The position numbers and the translations under genes are program-made. DNA of 64,000 nt from Cryobacterium sp. PH31-O1. Lineage in GTDB: Bacteria; Actinomycetota; Actinomycetes; Actinomycetales; Microbacteriaceae. The notes beneath the pieces are model-generated. The model was not told the origin of the DNA. It ran no database searches and worked only from the letters and a program-made list of their open reading frames with translations. The stretch covers positions 124,001-188,000 of the forward strand of contig NZ_JASITB010000008.1 of the NCBI RefSeq assembly GCF_030063455.1, given 5' to 3'. Positions 27,100 to 36,397 of the stretch are shown here, piece after piece. The first letter of the stretch is position 1. Every line of letters begins with the position of its first letter.

Positions 27100-28233
27100 A
27101 TGGACTTTCAGACCCTTGCGATCATCTCGGTGATCGCGCTGCTCGGGCCGCTGCTGGCGACGCCGCGGCGCTGGAACCTTCCTGTCGTCATTGGCCAGCT
27201 CGGCGCCGGCGTGATCGTCGGCCGCACCGGATTCGGCCTCATCGACGCCGACGACCCCACGCTGACCCTCTTAGCGGATGTTGGATTCGCGTTGATCATG
27301 TTCGTGGCTGGCACGCACGTGCCCGTTCGCTCCGGCGCGATCCGCGCTGCGCTCTCGGTCGGCCTGGCACGTGCCATGCTCGTGACCGTCTCGGCGAGCG
27401 CCCTCGGCGTGGCCATCGCGATGACCTTCGGCACCCAGCACGCCCCCTTATATGTCGTGTTACTCGCTTCCTCCTCGGCCGCGCTCGTGCTGCCCCTCAT
27501 TCATTCGCTAGGGCTGCGCGGCCGTTCGATGCTCGAGCTCACCGCGCAGATCGCCATCGCTGACGTAGCGGCGATCGTTGCCCTGCCGCTCGCCATCGAC
27601 CCGCCGAATGCGGGCCGCGCAGCCCTCGGCGCCGCCCTGGTCGCGGTGCTGGCCGTGGCCCTCTACGCTGTGCTGGCCTGGCTGGAACGAAACGGTTCCC
27701 GCCAGCGGCTGCACAAGCTCTCGGCCAACCGCAAATTCGCGCTCGAACTGCGCATCCAACTGGCCATTCTGTTCGCCCTGTCAGCGGTGGCCGTGTTCAG
27801 CCACGTCTCGGTCATGCTCGCCGGGTTTGCCTTCGGCCTCGCCGTCGCCGCAGTCGGTGAACCGCGCCGCCTGGCCCGCCAGCTGTTCGCTCTCGCCGAC
27901 GGATTCTTCGGGCCGTTGTTCTTCGTCTGGCTGGGCGCCTCGCTCGCTCTGCGCGACCTCGCCGACCACCCGCAGATGATCGGGCTCGGCCTCGCCCTCG
28001 GCGTCGGCACCCTGCTCACCCACGCGACCACCCGCGTGCTGGGCCTTCCGCTGTCGCACTCACTCTTGTCGGCGGCCCAGCTCGGAATTCCGATCGCGGC
28101 CGCGACGATCGGCACCCAACTGCACCTGCTTGCCCCCGGAGAAGCAGCGGCCGTGCTGCTCGGCGCGCTCGTGACCATCGCGGTGACCGCGGTGGCGAGC
28201 GGATGGGCGCGGCCGCGCGCGGCATCCGCTTAA
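27100..28233 (+). CDS. CPA2-type cation:proton antiporter (Na+/H+ exchanger fold)
   Basis: A 377-residue membrane protein with about 12 hydrophobic helices. It begins TLAIISVIALLGPLLATPRR and has QLGAGVIVGRTGFGLID near residue 35, FALIMFVAGTHVPV, and SSSAALVLPLIHSLGLRGRS in the core. It has no C-terminal TrkA-N or universal-stress domain, so it is a compact form. The ATG at 27100 has GGGGGTGG upstream; GTG codons at 27091 and 27094 are alternatives. The transported ion (Na+ or K+) cannot be told by eye. Confidence 0.82.
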   Translation: MDFQTLAIISVIALLGPLLATPRRWNLPVVIGQLGAGVIVGRTGFGLIDADDPTLTLLADVGFALIMFVAGTHVPVRSGAIRAALSVGLARAMLVTVSASALGVAIAMTFGTQHAPLYVVLLASSSAALVLPLIHSLGLRGRSMLELTAQIAIADVAAIVALPLAIDPPNAGRAALGAALVAVLAVALYAVLAWLERNGSRQRLHKLSANRKFALELRIQLAILFALSAVAVFSHVSVMLAGFAFGLAVAAVGEPRRLARQLFALADGFFGPLFFVWLGASLALRDLADHPQMIGLGLALGVGTLLTHATTRVLGLPLSHSLLSAAQLGIPIAAATIGTQLHLLAPGEAAAVLLGALVTIAVTAVASGWARPRAASA

Positions 28234-28320
28234 CCGGCCAGCCGGCCTGCCGACCAGCAGCCCGGCACCTCCCCGCACGAAGACGCTGCCCGCCGAAACA
28301 GCGCGCCGCTCACCCTTCGC

Positions 28321-31300
28321 GTGCGGTACCCCAACAACCCGATTCTGCACGTGCTCGACCCCCTCGCCACCGTGAGCGACGCCGGCCTTAGTTCTGGCTG
28401 CTGGGTCGAGACGATCCAGCCCAGCCAGGCAGATGCGAGCGATGTCTTTCTCTATCAGCGCGCCGCCACCGCGTCGATCCTGCGCGGTCCGCAGGCCGGC
28501 CAGCAGTTTGCCCTCGTGACCGGCCCCAACGTCGTGGGGCGTGGCCGCGGCTGCCGAATCCAACTGATCGACGAGACGGTCTCGCGCGCCCACGCCACGA
28601 TCGACATCGGAGCGGCCATCACCGTCACCGACCTCGATTCAGGGAACGGACCGTATATCGACGAACGTCGGGCCGTGTCGGGCCCGGTCACCGCGGCGAA
28701 CCTCATCTCGGTGGGTGACACGGTTCTCGTCGTCACCCGCGAGTCCAGCGTCGCCCACGTGTCACCGTCGAACCGGCCGGAGGCGGTCGTCGAATTTGCA
28801 CGGTCGCCGCGCGGCGACGTGCGTTTCGGTGCCCAGAAGCTGGCGGCACCGGTGCCGCCGCAGCGCCTCGAACCGCAGAAATTTCCCATCCAGCGAACTC
28901 TGGTCAGAGGGCGTGCTGCGTTCCATCATTGTTCAGCTGTGTGGCCTGCACTCGCCGGCCGACCTCGTCCTGGCCTGCTTCGCGAACTGCGACAACCACT
29001 TTGAATGGCAATGGCTCAAGTGGATGCCGCACATCGGCTCGGTCTACAGCCCCCTCACCACGAGTCACCTCGCGGCTGATCCGGCCACGAGCGGTCACCT
29101 GCTCGCCCAGCTCGAACAACTGGTGGCTGAACGTCGGGCGACCCGCCCGGGCGGGTCGGACATCCGCTCGCATTTGCGCGAGGACGCCGACATCGACGAG
29201 CTGCACGGGCAAGCGGTACAGGCTCTGCCGGTCACCCCGGTTGTCATTGTGATCGTCACGAGCGACAGCCAGGTGGACCGCGGGAGGCTCGTCGCCCTGG
29301 CCGAAGACGGCCCCGACGTGGGCGTGCACCTGCTCTGGCACGCGGCCGAGGTCGCCGACCTTCCGGCCGCCTGCCGCACCTACGTCGAGGTTCAGCCCGA
29401 CGGCACCGGTGTGGTCGGCTTCGTGCGCACCACCACCCGGGTCGACGTCAGCCCGCTCGAGGCGATCTCGGGGCAGGACGCCGCCGTGGCTGCCCGACTG
29501 ATCTCGTCGGCCAGGGCGCAACTGGTGTGCTGCGGCTGGACCTGCGCGAGCAGGGACCGCACGCCCTCGTCGGCGGCACGACCGGGTCGGGCAAGAGCGA
29601 ATTCCTGCAGACCTGGATCATGAGCATGGCGAGCGAACACAGCCCGGACCGCCTGACCTTTCTGCTGATCGACTATAAGGGCGGCGCCGCGTTCGCGGAG
29701 TGCACCCAACTGCCGCACACTGTCGGCCTGGTGACCGACCTGAACACCCACCTCGTGCGCCGGGCCCTCACCTCGCTGCGGGCGGAATTGCACTACCGTA
29801 AAACCCTGCTCAACGAGAAGGGCGCCAAGGACCTCGTGAGCCTCGAGAAGCGCGGCGACCCGGATGCCCCGCCGTCGCTCATCATCGTCATCGACGAGTT
29901 CGCCGCGCTGGTCGGTGAGGTACCGGAATTCGTCGACGGGATAGTCGACGTCGCCCAACGGGGCCGCTCGCTCGGACTGCACCTGATCATGGCCACCCAG
30001 CGGCCGGCCGGCGTGATCAAGGACAACCTGCGCGCCAATACCAACCTGCGAATTGCCCTGCGCGTGGCCGACGAATCAAACAGCCAAGACGTGATCGGAG
30101 GTAAAAGACGCTGCCGGGTTCGACCCGTCGACACCCGGCCGCGGAGCGGCAAAGCTCGGCCCGGGCAAGCTGATCCATTTTCAGACCGCCTACCTCAATG
30201 GTCGAAGCAAGGGCACGGCCAAACTGCCCGACATCGACATCGCCGACTTTCCGTTCGAGGTCGGTCACACCTGGTCCATCGATCTCGCCGCCCCGCCCGC
30301 TCGTCGGGAGGCGCCCCGCGACATTGAGAACATGCTGAACTCGATCCAGACTGCCGGGGCAACGCTCGGCTTGGCGACGCCGCGCAAGCCCTGGCTCGTG
30401 CCGCTGGAGCGGGTGCTCGACCTCGCGCAACTCCCAGTCGCTGGTGGGCCCGCGATCGCGCTCGAAATGCAGGGCGAGCCCGGCCAGCAGCGGCAGAGTC
30501 CTTTTCTGTTCGACCCGGACAGCCAGGGAAATCTGGCCGTTCTCGGCACCAGCGGCTCCGGCAAGAGCACCGCGCTCCGCACGCTCCTGCTGTCGGCGTC
30601 ACGCGATGCCGAGCAGAATCCCCTGCATATCTATGGGATCGATTGCGCCGGCGGTGCCCTGGGCATGCTCGGCGCGCTCCCCACCGTTGGCGGCATCATC
30701 GCCGGTGAGGATGGGGAACGGGTCGCCCGGCTGATGCGGCACCTGGTCGCCACGGCCACCGACCGTGCGGTGCGCTATTCCGCGCTGCCAGCCTCGACGC
30801 TGTCCGACTATCGACAGGTGAGCGGCAACGTTTCGGAACCACGCATCATCGTGGTCATCGACGGCATGGCCAATTTTCGCAGCAGCTATGAGTTTCGAAG
30901 CGGCGACACGACGTTCGCCGCGCTCGCCCAGCTGATGAGCGTGGGACGGCAGGTGGGCATCCACTTCATTCTGAGCGCGGATCGATCCGGTGTGATCCCC
31001 TCGGCACTCAACGCCAACATCCAGCAGAACGTCGTGCTGCGCCTGGCCTCGTCGAACGACTACGGCATTCTCGGCGTGCCCGCCGACATTCTCGAAGATG
31101 CACCGGCCGGACGCGCCGTCATCGACGGCAATGAAGTGCAGATCGCGGTACTCGGCGGTTCGGCCAGCCTCGGTGAACAGTCGGTGGCCGCCCAGCAGCT
31201 CGCGGATCGGCTGCGCCAGACCGGCATCGCTGCGGCACCCGCAATCGAGCGCCTCGCCGAGCGCATCCCGCTGTCGCAACTCGGCGCTGACGGCGGCCGC

Positions 31301-31561
31301 GCCGTGATCGGTGTAGCGGATGCCGACCTGCTGCCGGTCGGCATCGCGCCCGAAGGACTGGTCGTGGTGACCGGCCCGTTCCGAAGCGGCAAGACCACCA
31401 CGATTAAGACTTTCGTGCGCACCACCCTGCGGGACGGTAGCCAAACCGGGCCGGCTGGCGGTGAACCCAGCATGATCGTCGTCGAGAGTGCCGGTGATTT
31501 CGAGGGGTCGTCCGCCGAGGCGGTCGTCGCGTCGCTCATCAAGGCGGCGAGAAAAGACTGA
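28321..31561 (+). pseudogene. Decayed FHA-FtsK/SpoIIIE (EssC-like) type VII secretion ATPase
   Basis: Remnant of an EssC/EccC-type membrane ATPase that drives WXG100 secretion. An FHA domain is intact in the first frame (VVGRGRGCRIQLIDETVSRA, about 28530-28700). The frame then shifts near 28880-28900, and the membrane segments expected after FHA are absent. The second frame (SEGVLRSIIVQLCGLHSPAD onward) shifts back near 29527, again with loss of expected sequence. ATPase 1 has GGTTGSGKSE at 29572 and IIVIDEFAAL. One extra A in an A4 run (30103-30106) shifts frame again: removing it restores GGKDAAGFDPSTPGRGAA. ATPase 2 has LGTSGSGKST (about 30541); its Walker B reads VVIDGMA. ATPase 3 has TGPFRSGKTTT (about 31372) but stops at 31561, truncated. 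No start codon exists upstream in frame before the antiporter stop. Confidence 0.85.
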
Positions 31562-31952
31562 GACCTGCACGGTCTTCGTGACCGTGTCTACGGCGGAATT
31601 CACGACGGTCATGAACGACGTCACAGCATTTTCGGCGACGTCCTGAATGACCTTGACCGCGTTCGAGGCGCTCGGCGGCCCAGGCCTGCGCCTGCACGAT
31701 GAGCGCCTTCACGTCGTCGACAGCACGTGCGTGCGTGGCCAGGGCATCCGCTGCCGCATCGAGGGTCGCGGCAGTGCGACCGATATCGGCCGCGGTCAGC
31801 GTTATTTACGTGCGAAAGGCCTGGGCGGCAGCCGAATTCCAGTTCATCCCCTCGGCCTGCGCTGTGAGTTGCAGTGCGCGCGAGCGCATATCCTCAGCGC
31901 GCGTGCGCAGATACGACGCGTCGCTGTGCACCGTCGTCATGTCCCCGTACAT
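31562..31952 (-). pseudogene. WXG100-like secretion substrate remnant (internal stop, frameshift, lost 3' end)
   Basis: Reading from the ATG at 31952, the protein begins MYGDMTTVHSDASYL and reaches GMNWNSAAAQAFRT, a WXG-variant turn (W-N-S), then an in-frame TAA. The same frame continues protein-like after the stop (ADIGRTAATLDAAADALATH and VDDVKALIVQAQAWAAERLE). A shift near 31655 moves to a frame reading VIQDVAENAVTSFMTVVNSA. Sequence similarity to a secreted WXG/LXG-type protein ends at about 31565, exactly where the convergent EssC-like remnant also loses its 3' end, pointing to a deletion joining the two genes. Confidence 0.65.
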
Positions 31953-32000
31953 GCTTCGCCTTCCGGACCTGGCCGCGTACGGCCTATTGGTTGACCGGAA

Positions 32001-32297
32001 TTAGCGCGACAAGCGGGCGGCGAGCTGGGCGTCGACGTCGTCGAGGGTGAGCGCCGCGTTGCGGAGATAGCTCGACAAGCCTTCCAGGCCCCGGATCGCG
32101 GAACGGGCACCGTTGGTGAACTCAGCGTAGGACGCGTTGAACGCGCCGGACGACTTATCGGTCACGAAGCCCGAACTCACCAAGGAGGCGATGATGCGCT
32201 GCAATTAATCGAGCTTGGAGTCGAGATCTTCACGGCCCACGGTGAGGCGATCGGCCGACGAATTCAGTTCGTGGTGCGAGACGCTAATGTTTGCCAT
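32001..32297 (-). pseudogene. WXG100-family (EsxA-like) gene with premature stop
   Basis: From the ATG at 32297 the reading frame gives MANISVSHHELNSSADRLTV and then TAA at codon 31 (32207-32205). The same frame resumes at once with QRIIASLVSSGFVTDKSSGA and a long amphipathic second helix to a stop at 32001, for a total of 98 codons: the standard WXG100 size with helix-turn-helix layout. Removing one stop codon restores a complete protein. An in-frame internal restart (67 residues, only the second half) is unlikely to be secretion-competent. Confidence 0.75.
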
Positions 32298-32383
32298 GCA
32301 AGTGGCACCCCCTGGTTAGGTTTCACGTTCTGTTGGCCACACCGTAGCAGCCCGGGGTAACACCCACCCCCGTTGGAGAGGCG

Positions 32384-32806
32384 TCAGAGGAACATCAGCA
32401 CGATGCCGGCCACACCGGCGAAAACGCCGATGCCGAGCAGCACCAGGCCGATCAGGCGCAGGCCCTTGCCGTCCAGTTCAGGGTCGTGCGTGCGGCAGCG
32501 TTCCGGGTGGCGATTGCGAAACCACACGCGCACGTCGTCCCCCGGCGCGAGGTGGTGCGTCTCGTGAGTGTCGGCGGGGCACTCGTGCACATCGCCGTCG
32601 TCGTCAAACCAGCGGATGACCGTGGCCGGTCCTGATGCTGCCGAACCTGACGCTGCGATCACGGCCGTGGTGTGGGTCCAGCGACCGCTGATGCCGCGCA
32701 CCGACAGACCAACGATGTAGAGGATTGCTCCGATGATGAGGCCGAAGAGGGTAAGAATCTCGCTGATGATGCCGGCGAAGTCGAGGGCGTTCACTGGCAC
32801 CGCCAT
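32384..32806 (-). CDS. DUF3592-like membrane protein
   Basis: A 140-residue protein with a hydrophobic helix near residues 15-35 (LTLFGLIIGAILYIVGLSV), a soluble middle of about 75 residues, and a second helix at the C terminus (LRLIGLVLLGIGVFAGVAGI). The arrangement of two helices flanking a small beta-rich domain with FRNRHPER fits DUF3592. It lies just upstream of the WXG100 remnant on the same strand and could be a survivor of the type VII locus, though that link is only positional. No function is known for the family. Confidence 0.7.
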   Translation of the reverse strand: MAVPVNALDFAGIISEILTLFGLIIGAILYIVGLSVRGISGRWTHTTAVIAASGSAASGPATVIRWFDDDGDVHECPADTHETHHLAPGDDVRVWFRNRHPERCRTHDPELDGKGLRLIGLVLLGIGVFAGVAGIVLMFL

Positions 32807-32965
32807 CCGTCATCTCGTCTGCTCGCGGCGCTTACCCCGATGGCTCAAGAGTATCGGGTGCCGCGCGCCGGCGGCACGGTCCCGCAGAACCGGCGCTCAG
32901 CATCCGCTTTCTGACGGCGCGGCTCACCGGCTCGGGCTGGAATGACCTTACCGGCCCCGGTCGCT

Positions 32966-33451
32966 TCAGCGGGTGGCCAGCAGAGCGGCGAGAACGGAAT
33001 CGAGCCGGTCGTAGCCCTGGGCCATGCCCTCTTCCATACCGCTTTCGGCCATTACATCACGAGCCTCCTGACTCGGATAGGTCGAGTGGCCGACCATGCG
33101 CGTGCGGCCCGTACCGAGATCCTCGAAGCGCAGGGTCTCTATGCTCACGACGTCGGGGTAGCCGTCATATTCAAAGGTTTGAATGATGAGGTCGCTCGGC
33201 CTGGCCTCGTGAAAGACGCCGTGAAATTCGTAACGCTCACCGTCGGGATCGATGTGGGTAAACCGGTAGCTGCCGCCGGTACGCAGATGCCAGTGGTCGA
33301 TCTCGGTGATGTACCCGTTCGGGCCGAGCCACTGTTCGACGAGGTCGGGATCCGCGTGGGCTCGGTAGACGGCTGCCACGGGGGCGTCGAACTCGCGGAC
33401 ATACTCGACGAACGGAGTGTTGGGGGTGATAGTGACCTTCAGCGTGTTCAT
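32966..33451 (-). CDS. SRPBCC-fold protein (AHSA1/START family)
   Basis: A 161-residue protein. It has the N-terminal EYVREFDAPVAAVYRAHADP and VEQWLGPNGY, the TGGSYRFTHIDPDG strand pair, FHGVFHEARPSDLIIQTFEY, and the C-terminal helix SGMEEGMAQGYDRLDSVLA. These are typical of the AHSA1 (Hsp90 activator-like) branch of the Bet v1/START fold. Such genes usually follow an ArsR regulator; none is present here. GAGAGG precedes the ATG. The ligand is unknown. Confidence 0.84.
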   Translation of the reverse strand: MNTLKVTITPNTPFVEYVREFDAPVAAVYRAHADPDLVEQWLGPNGYITEIDHWHLRTGGSYRFTHIDPDGERYEFHGVFHEARPSDLIIQTFEYDGYPDVVSIETLRFEDLGTGRTRMVGHSTYPSQEARDVMAESGMEEGMAQGYDRLDSVLAALLATR

Positions 33452-33522
33452 TAAGATACCTCTCTTCGCGGGCGAAAATAGGCTCGGGGCATGCGCTTGT
33501 CAAGGTCTGGCACACTGGGGCA

Positions 33523-34413
33523 ATGATGCTCGACAACGAGGTGCCGGCCTGGTGGCGCACGCTCGGCCTGCCCGGTCTGGTCGACCTGCACACCCATTTT
33601 CTGCCCGAGCGCATGCTGCGGCGCGTCTGGGCCCACTTCGACGAGATCGAGCCGCTGATCGGCCAGGAGTGGCCGATCCAGTACCGCGACGACCAGGACT
33701 CCCGGCTCGCCACGATTCGCCGGCTTGGCGTGCGCCGCTTCACCGCGCTGTCCTATGCGCATCGCTCGGGGATGGCGGCTTCCCTGACGGATTTCTCACT
33801 CGACCTCGCCGCGGAACACGCCGATTGCGTGCCGAGCGCCACGTTCTACCCGGAGGACGGCGTGCTCGAACAGGTGCAGTCCGCCCTCGATCGCGGCGCT
33901 CGGGTGTTCAAGATCCACGCGCAGATCGGCGCATTCGACCTGCGCGAGCCGGTACTCGACCCGGTCTGGGGGCTGCTCGCCGACGCCGCGATTCCGGTCG
34001 TGATCCACGTCGGCAGTGGGCCGGTTTCCCGGCCGGGAATCACCGGGCCGCACACGCTTGCGGGAGTGCTGGCGCGGCATCCGCTGTTGACGGCCGTGGT
34101 AGCGCATCTCGGCGCCCCGGAATACGGCGACTTTCTCGACCTCGCCGAACGCTACCCCTGGGTGCACCTCGATACGACCATGGTGTTCACCGACTTTTTC
34201 GAGCAGCTCGCGCCGTTCGACCCCGCTTTGCTGCCACGGCTGGCCGACCTGCCCGACCGCGTCGTGCTCGGCAGCGACTTTCCCAACATTCCGTACCCGT
34301 ACGCTCACCAGTTGGAGTCGCTCGAACGTCTGCGCGACCTCGAGCCGCGCCTCGACGACGACTGGTTGCGCGCCGTCTGCTGGTATAACGGGCTGCGCCT
34401 GATCGGCGAATAA
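33523..34413 (+). CDS. Amidohydrolase-family metal-dependent hydrolase (Amidohydro_2)
   Basis: A 296-residue TIM-barrel hydrolase. The first metal motif is VDLHTHFLPE near residue 20, the central part has FKIHAQIG and VVIHVGSGPVSRPGITGP, followed by VVAHLGAPEYGDFLDLA and the final Asp in VVLGSDFPNIPYPY. The family includes decarboxylases and lactonases acting on aromatic or sugar acids. Two tandem ATGs (33523 and 33526) are both possible starts. The stop is 10 bp from the convergent PQQ-propeller gene. Substrate not determinable. Confidence 0.84.
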   Translation: MMLDNEVPAWWRTLGLPGLVDLHTHFLPERMLRRVWAHFDEIEPLIGQEWPIQYRDDQDSRLATIRRLGVRRFTALSYAHRSGMAASLTDFSLDLAAEHADCVPSATFYPEDGVLEQVQSALDRGARVFKIHAQIGAFDLREPVLDPVWGLLADAAIPVVIHVGSGPVSRPGITGPHTLAGVLARHPLLTAVVAHLGAPEYGDFLDLAERYPWVHLDTTMVFTDFFEQLAPFDPALLPRLADLPDRVVLGSDFPNIPYPYAHQLESLERLRDLEPRLDDDWLRAVCWYNGLRLIGE

Positions 34414-34423
34414 GCCGCACACA

Positions 34424-35926
34424 TCAGCCGGTGGCGGGAAGTCGAAAACCGCTGAGACCGGATGCCCCGCCCACCACGTAATACCGATCGCCAGCGTCGA
34501 CGCCGCCCATGAGAAGCGCTTGCGGCGAGAACACCGATGCGTCCAGCGAATCGGTATTGATGTCGCACGGGAACACGTTGTCGCCGATGTAATACGGCTG
34601 GTTCGCCTCCGAGTAGTAAGGCAGTTCCGCAGTCGCGCGCATCTTTCGACACGCAAAGACTCCCTTTTCGGGTGCTGCGTTGCCCTTCCCGGTCAGCACG
34701 TCAATGATCTGCACGTGTCCATTCACATTTATCGGTCTAGTCGCGATATTGCTGGCGAAACCAGCCAGCCGCCAATTGAATAATGACCCGTCGCCGCCCA
34801 CCGGTGTGGACCATTCGATATCGCCGGTGGCCCTGTTGATACCGACGAGATCGACGTCAACGTCCTCGTCGGTAGTGTCAGCCACGGAGCCGTCCGATGC
34901 GACAACCACGTGAACGACACCGGAATTGACCCGACACGCCGGAATTATTTCCCCTGCAAACGGTTGCCGTAGCTGGGCTGCCGTGCAATCTCCGACATCG
35001 GCGAGGTCCCACTTCGTCGTTCCGTCAACGGGGTCGAGCGCGACAATGTGCGAATCGGCCCGTTCGTAGGAATAATCTGCGCTCATATCAATAGAGGCGT
35101 CCCAGATAGTTCCTCTTCCGACCACGAGGCCATCTGCGCCGCGGTCCTGCCACGCCCAACCGTCGTCGGAGGTGTAATTCTCGCCAAAAACATCGGTATA
35201 CGGAACCTCCCAAGCGGCCTTGCCCCTCGCGCTAAACCCGAGCATCTCGACCCCATCGGGAGCGCGATCGAATGTGGAATAGACCCGGCTACCCAGAAGC
35301 CGCGAGTTTGTCGGGAGGGCAACATCCTGATCCCGACCCACTGTTCCGGCGGTCAGGTCAACGCGAAAGCTCGTATTGTCGGCGTTTTGCCCGTTGATCG
35401 GTATGCCGGAAAAACACACGCCCGTGCCATCGGCGCACTCCCCCGGGCGTTGAGTCACCCAGCCCGAAGGTTGGTCGAGAGCGATTGGCGCTCCCGTCAC
35501 CGCATCGGCGACTACAACATCCTGCCAACCAGTTTCATCGCCGGCCAGGTCGCGGATATACGGGACTACCGTTCGGCCCTCGGTTTGAACAATGTGCGCA
35601 TCGACAGAAATGTCGGAAGACCCATTTCCGGCCAGCGCAGCGTCGCGCCACAGCTCCACGCCGGTACTCGCGTTCCAGACAACGATATCGAGGCCTCCCT
35701 CGGCGCCCGTGACATAGGAGACGACGACACCGTCCTTGGCCACGGGCGCCCCGACAAGGTCGACATCGACGTTCCAATCGGCCTTGACCGGGGTCGTGAA
35801 GTCGGGCCCGGGGTCGGAGGCTGCGCTGGGTGGTTTCGCTGGGGCATCCATTTGGTTGGTGCAGCCGGCCAGGGCGACTAAGACCGACAGAGCAAGAACG
35901 GAGAACGCAAGAGCTTGCTTAGCCAT
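34424..35926 (-). CDS. PQQ-like beta-propeller lipoprotein
   Basis: A 500-residue exported lipoprotein. The signal peptide ends in the lipobox LVALAGC with Cys22; a short Pro/Ser linker follows. The rest repeats a propeller-blade pattern (VVWNASTGVELWRDAAL, HIVALDPVDGTTKWDLAD, VGINRATGDIEWSTPVG), as in PQQ-like/BamB-type propellers. No PQQ-dehydrogenase catalytic residues were seen, so a binding or structural role at the outer face of the membrane is more likely. The ATG at 35926 has a strong GGAGGAAA site; an earlier in-frame start at 35959 would spoil the signal peptide. Expressed from the long gap shared with the DUF6421 gene. Confidence 0.85.
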   Translation of the reverse strand: MAKQALAFSVLALSVLVALAGCTNQMDAPAKPPSAASDPGPDFTTPVKADWNVDVDLVGAPVAKDGVVVSYVTGAEGGLDIVVWNASTGVELWRDAALAGNGSSDISVDAHIVQTEGRTVVPYIRDLAGDETGWQDVVVADAVTGAPIALDQPSGWVTQRPGECADGTGVCFSGIPINGQNADNTSFRVDLTAGTVGRDQDVALPTNSRLLGSRVYSTFDRAPDGVEMLGFSARGKAAWEVPYTDVFGENYTSDDGWAWQDRGADGLVVGRGTIWDASIDMSADYSYERADSHIVALDPVDGTTKWDLADVGDCTAAQLRQPFAGEIIPACRVNSGVVHVVVASDGSVADTTDEDVDVDLVGINRATGDIEWSTPVGGDGSLFNWRLAGFASNIATRPINVNGHVQIIDVLTGKGNAAPEKGVFACRKMRATAELPYYSEANQPYYIGDNVFPCDINTDSLDASVFSPQALLMGGVDAGDRYYVVGGASGLSGFRLPATG

Positions 35927-36397
35927 GTTCGTTTCCTCCACGCCATTGGTGAGTAGCATTCAGTTGAGCGATGCTCCCACGGCAGCGACGGGCGAAATCC
36001 GTATTACAACAATCTGTGGATAACTCGGTCTCGCGCGCGGCGCGGTAGGCGGCGCGCTGCTCCGGGCTCAGCAGACTAAACCCGTCCTTAGCGGAGGTCG
36101 GGTTCAGAACTGCGGAGAATTTCCACCTTGCCAGAGTGCGCTCTTTGAGATCCGCGCCTTCACGGGGCAGCGAAACGCAGCGACGAGCAATCTCCGCACT
36201 TCTGAACCGCTCTTCCGGCATGAAGTGCGCGAATGGGGCCTCAGCGGCAAATCTCCGCGCCGAAACCGACTCTGAGCCTCGATTCGTTGCGACAGATCGC
36301 AAGAAAACGCCGCGTGGCGCCCGATATTCTGAAGGAACGTCTTTTTCGGCGCGCACGCCCGCCGCGACCGCGGCACAAACGAGAACGGGAGGTTCCC
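35927..36397. other. 471-bp intergenic region with an inverted-repeat element
   Basis: This is the longest non-coding stretch in the window, between the divergent lipoprotein and DUF6421 genes. It must hold both promoters. It contains the inverted-repeat element at 36101-36208, a third related arm at 36249-36267, and one exact DnaA-box sequence (TGTGGATAA, 36013-36021). Open frames here have no ribosome sites or family signals. Confidence 0.6.
36101..36208. repeat. Imperfect inverted-repeat element, copy B
   Basis: The left arm GGTTCAGAACTGCGGAGAAT (36101-36120) pairs with the right arm AATCTCCGCACTTCTGAACC (36189-36208); 18 of 20 positions are complementary. A further half-copy, AAATCTCCGCGCCGAAAC, lies at 36249-36267. 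The same arms occur at 16261-16343, so this is a repeated element family, not a single hairpin. No coding capacity lies between the arms. Confidence 0.7.

Noticed and set aside
30599..31624. Minus-strand open frame of 341 codons across the EssC-like remnant
   Set aside because: Only its first 22 codons (end of the WXG-like remnant) look protein-like; the rest is antisense to ATPase domains.
36013..36021. Exact DnaA-box sequence TGTGGATAA
   Set aside because: It is single, with no cluster of boxes, no dnaA/dnaN neighbours and no AT-rich unwinding region, so it is not an origin.
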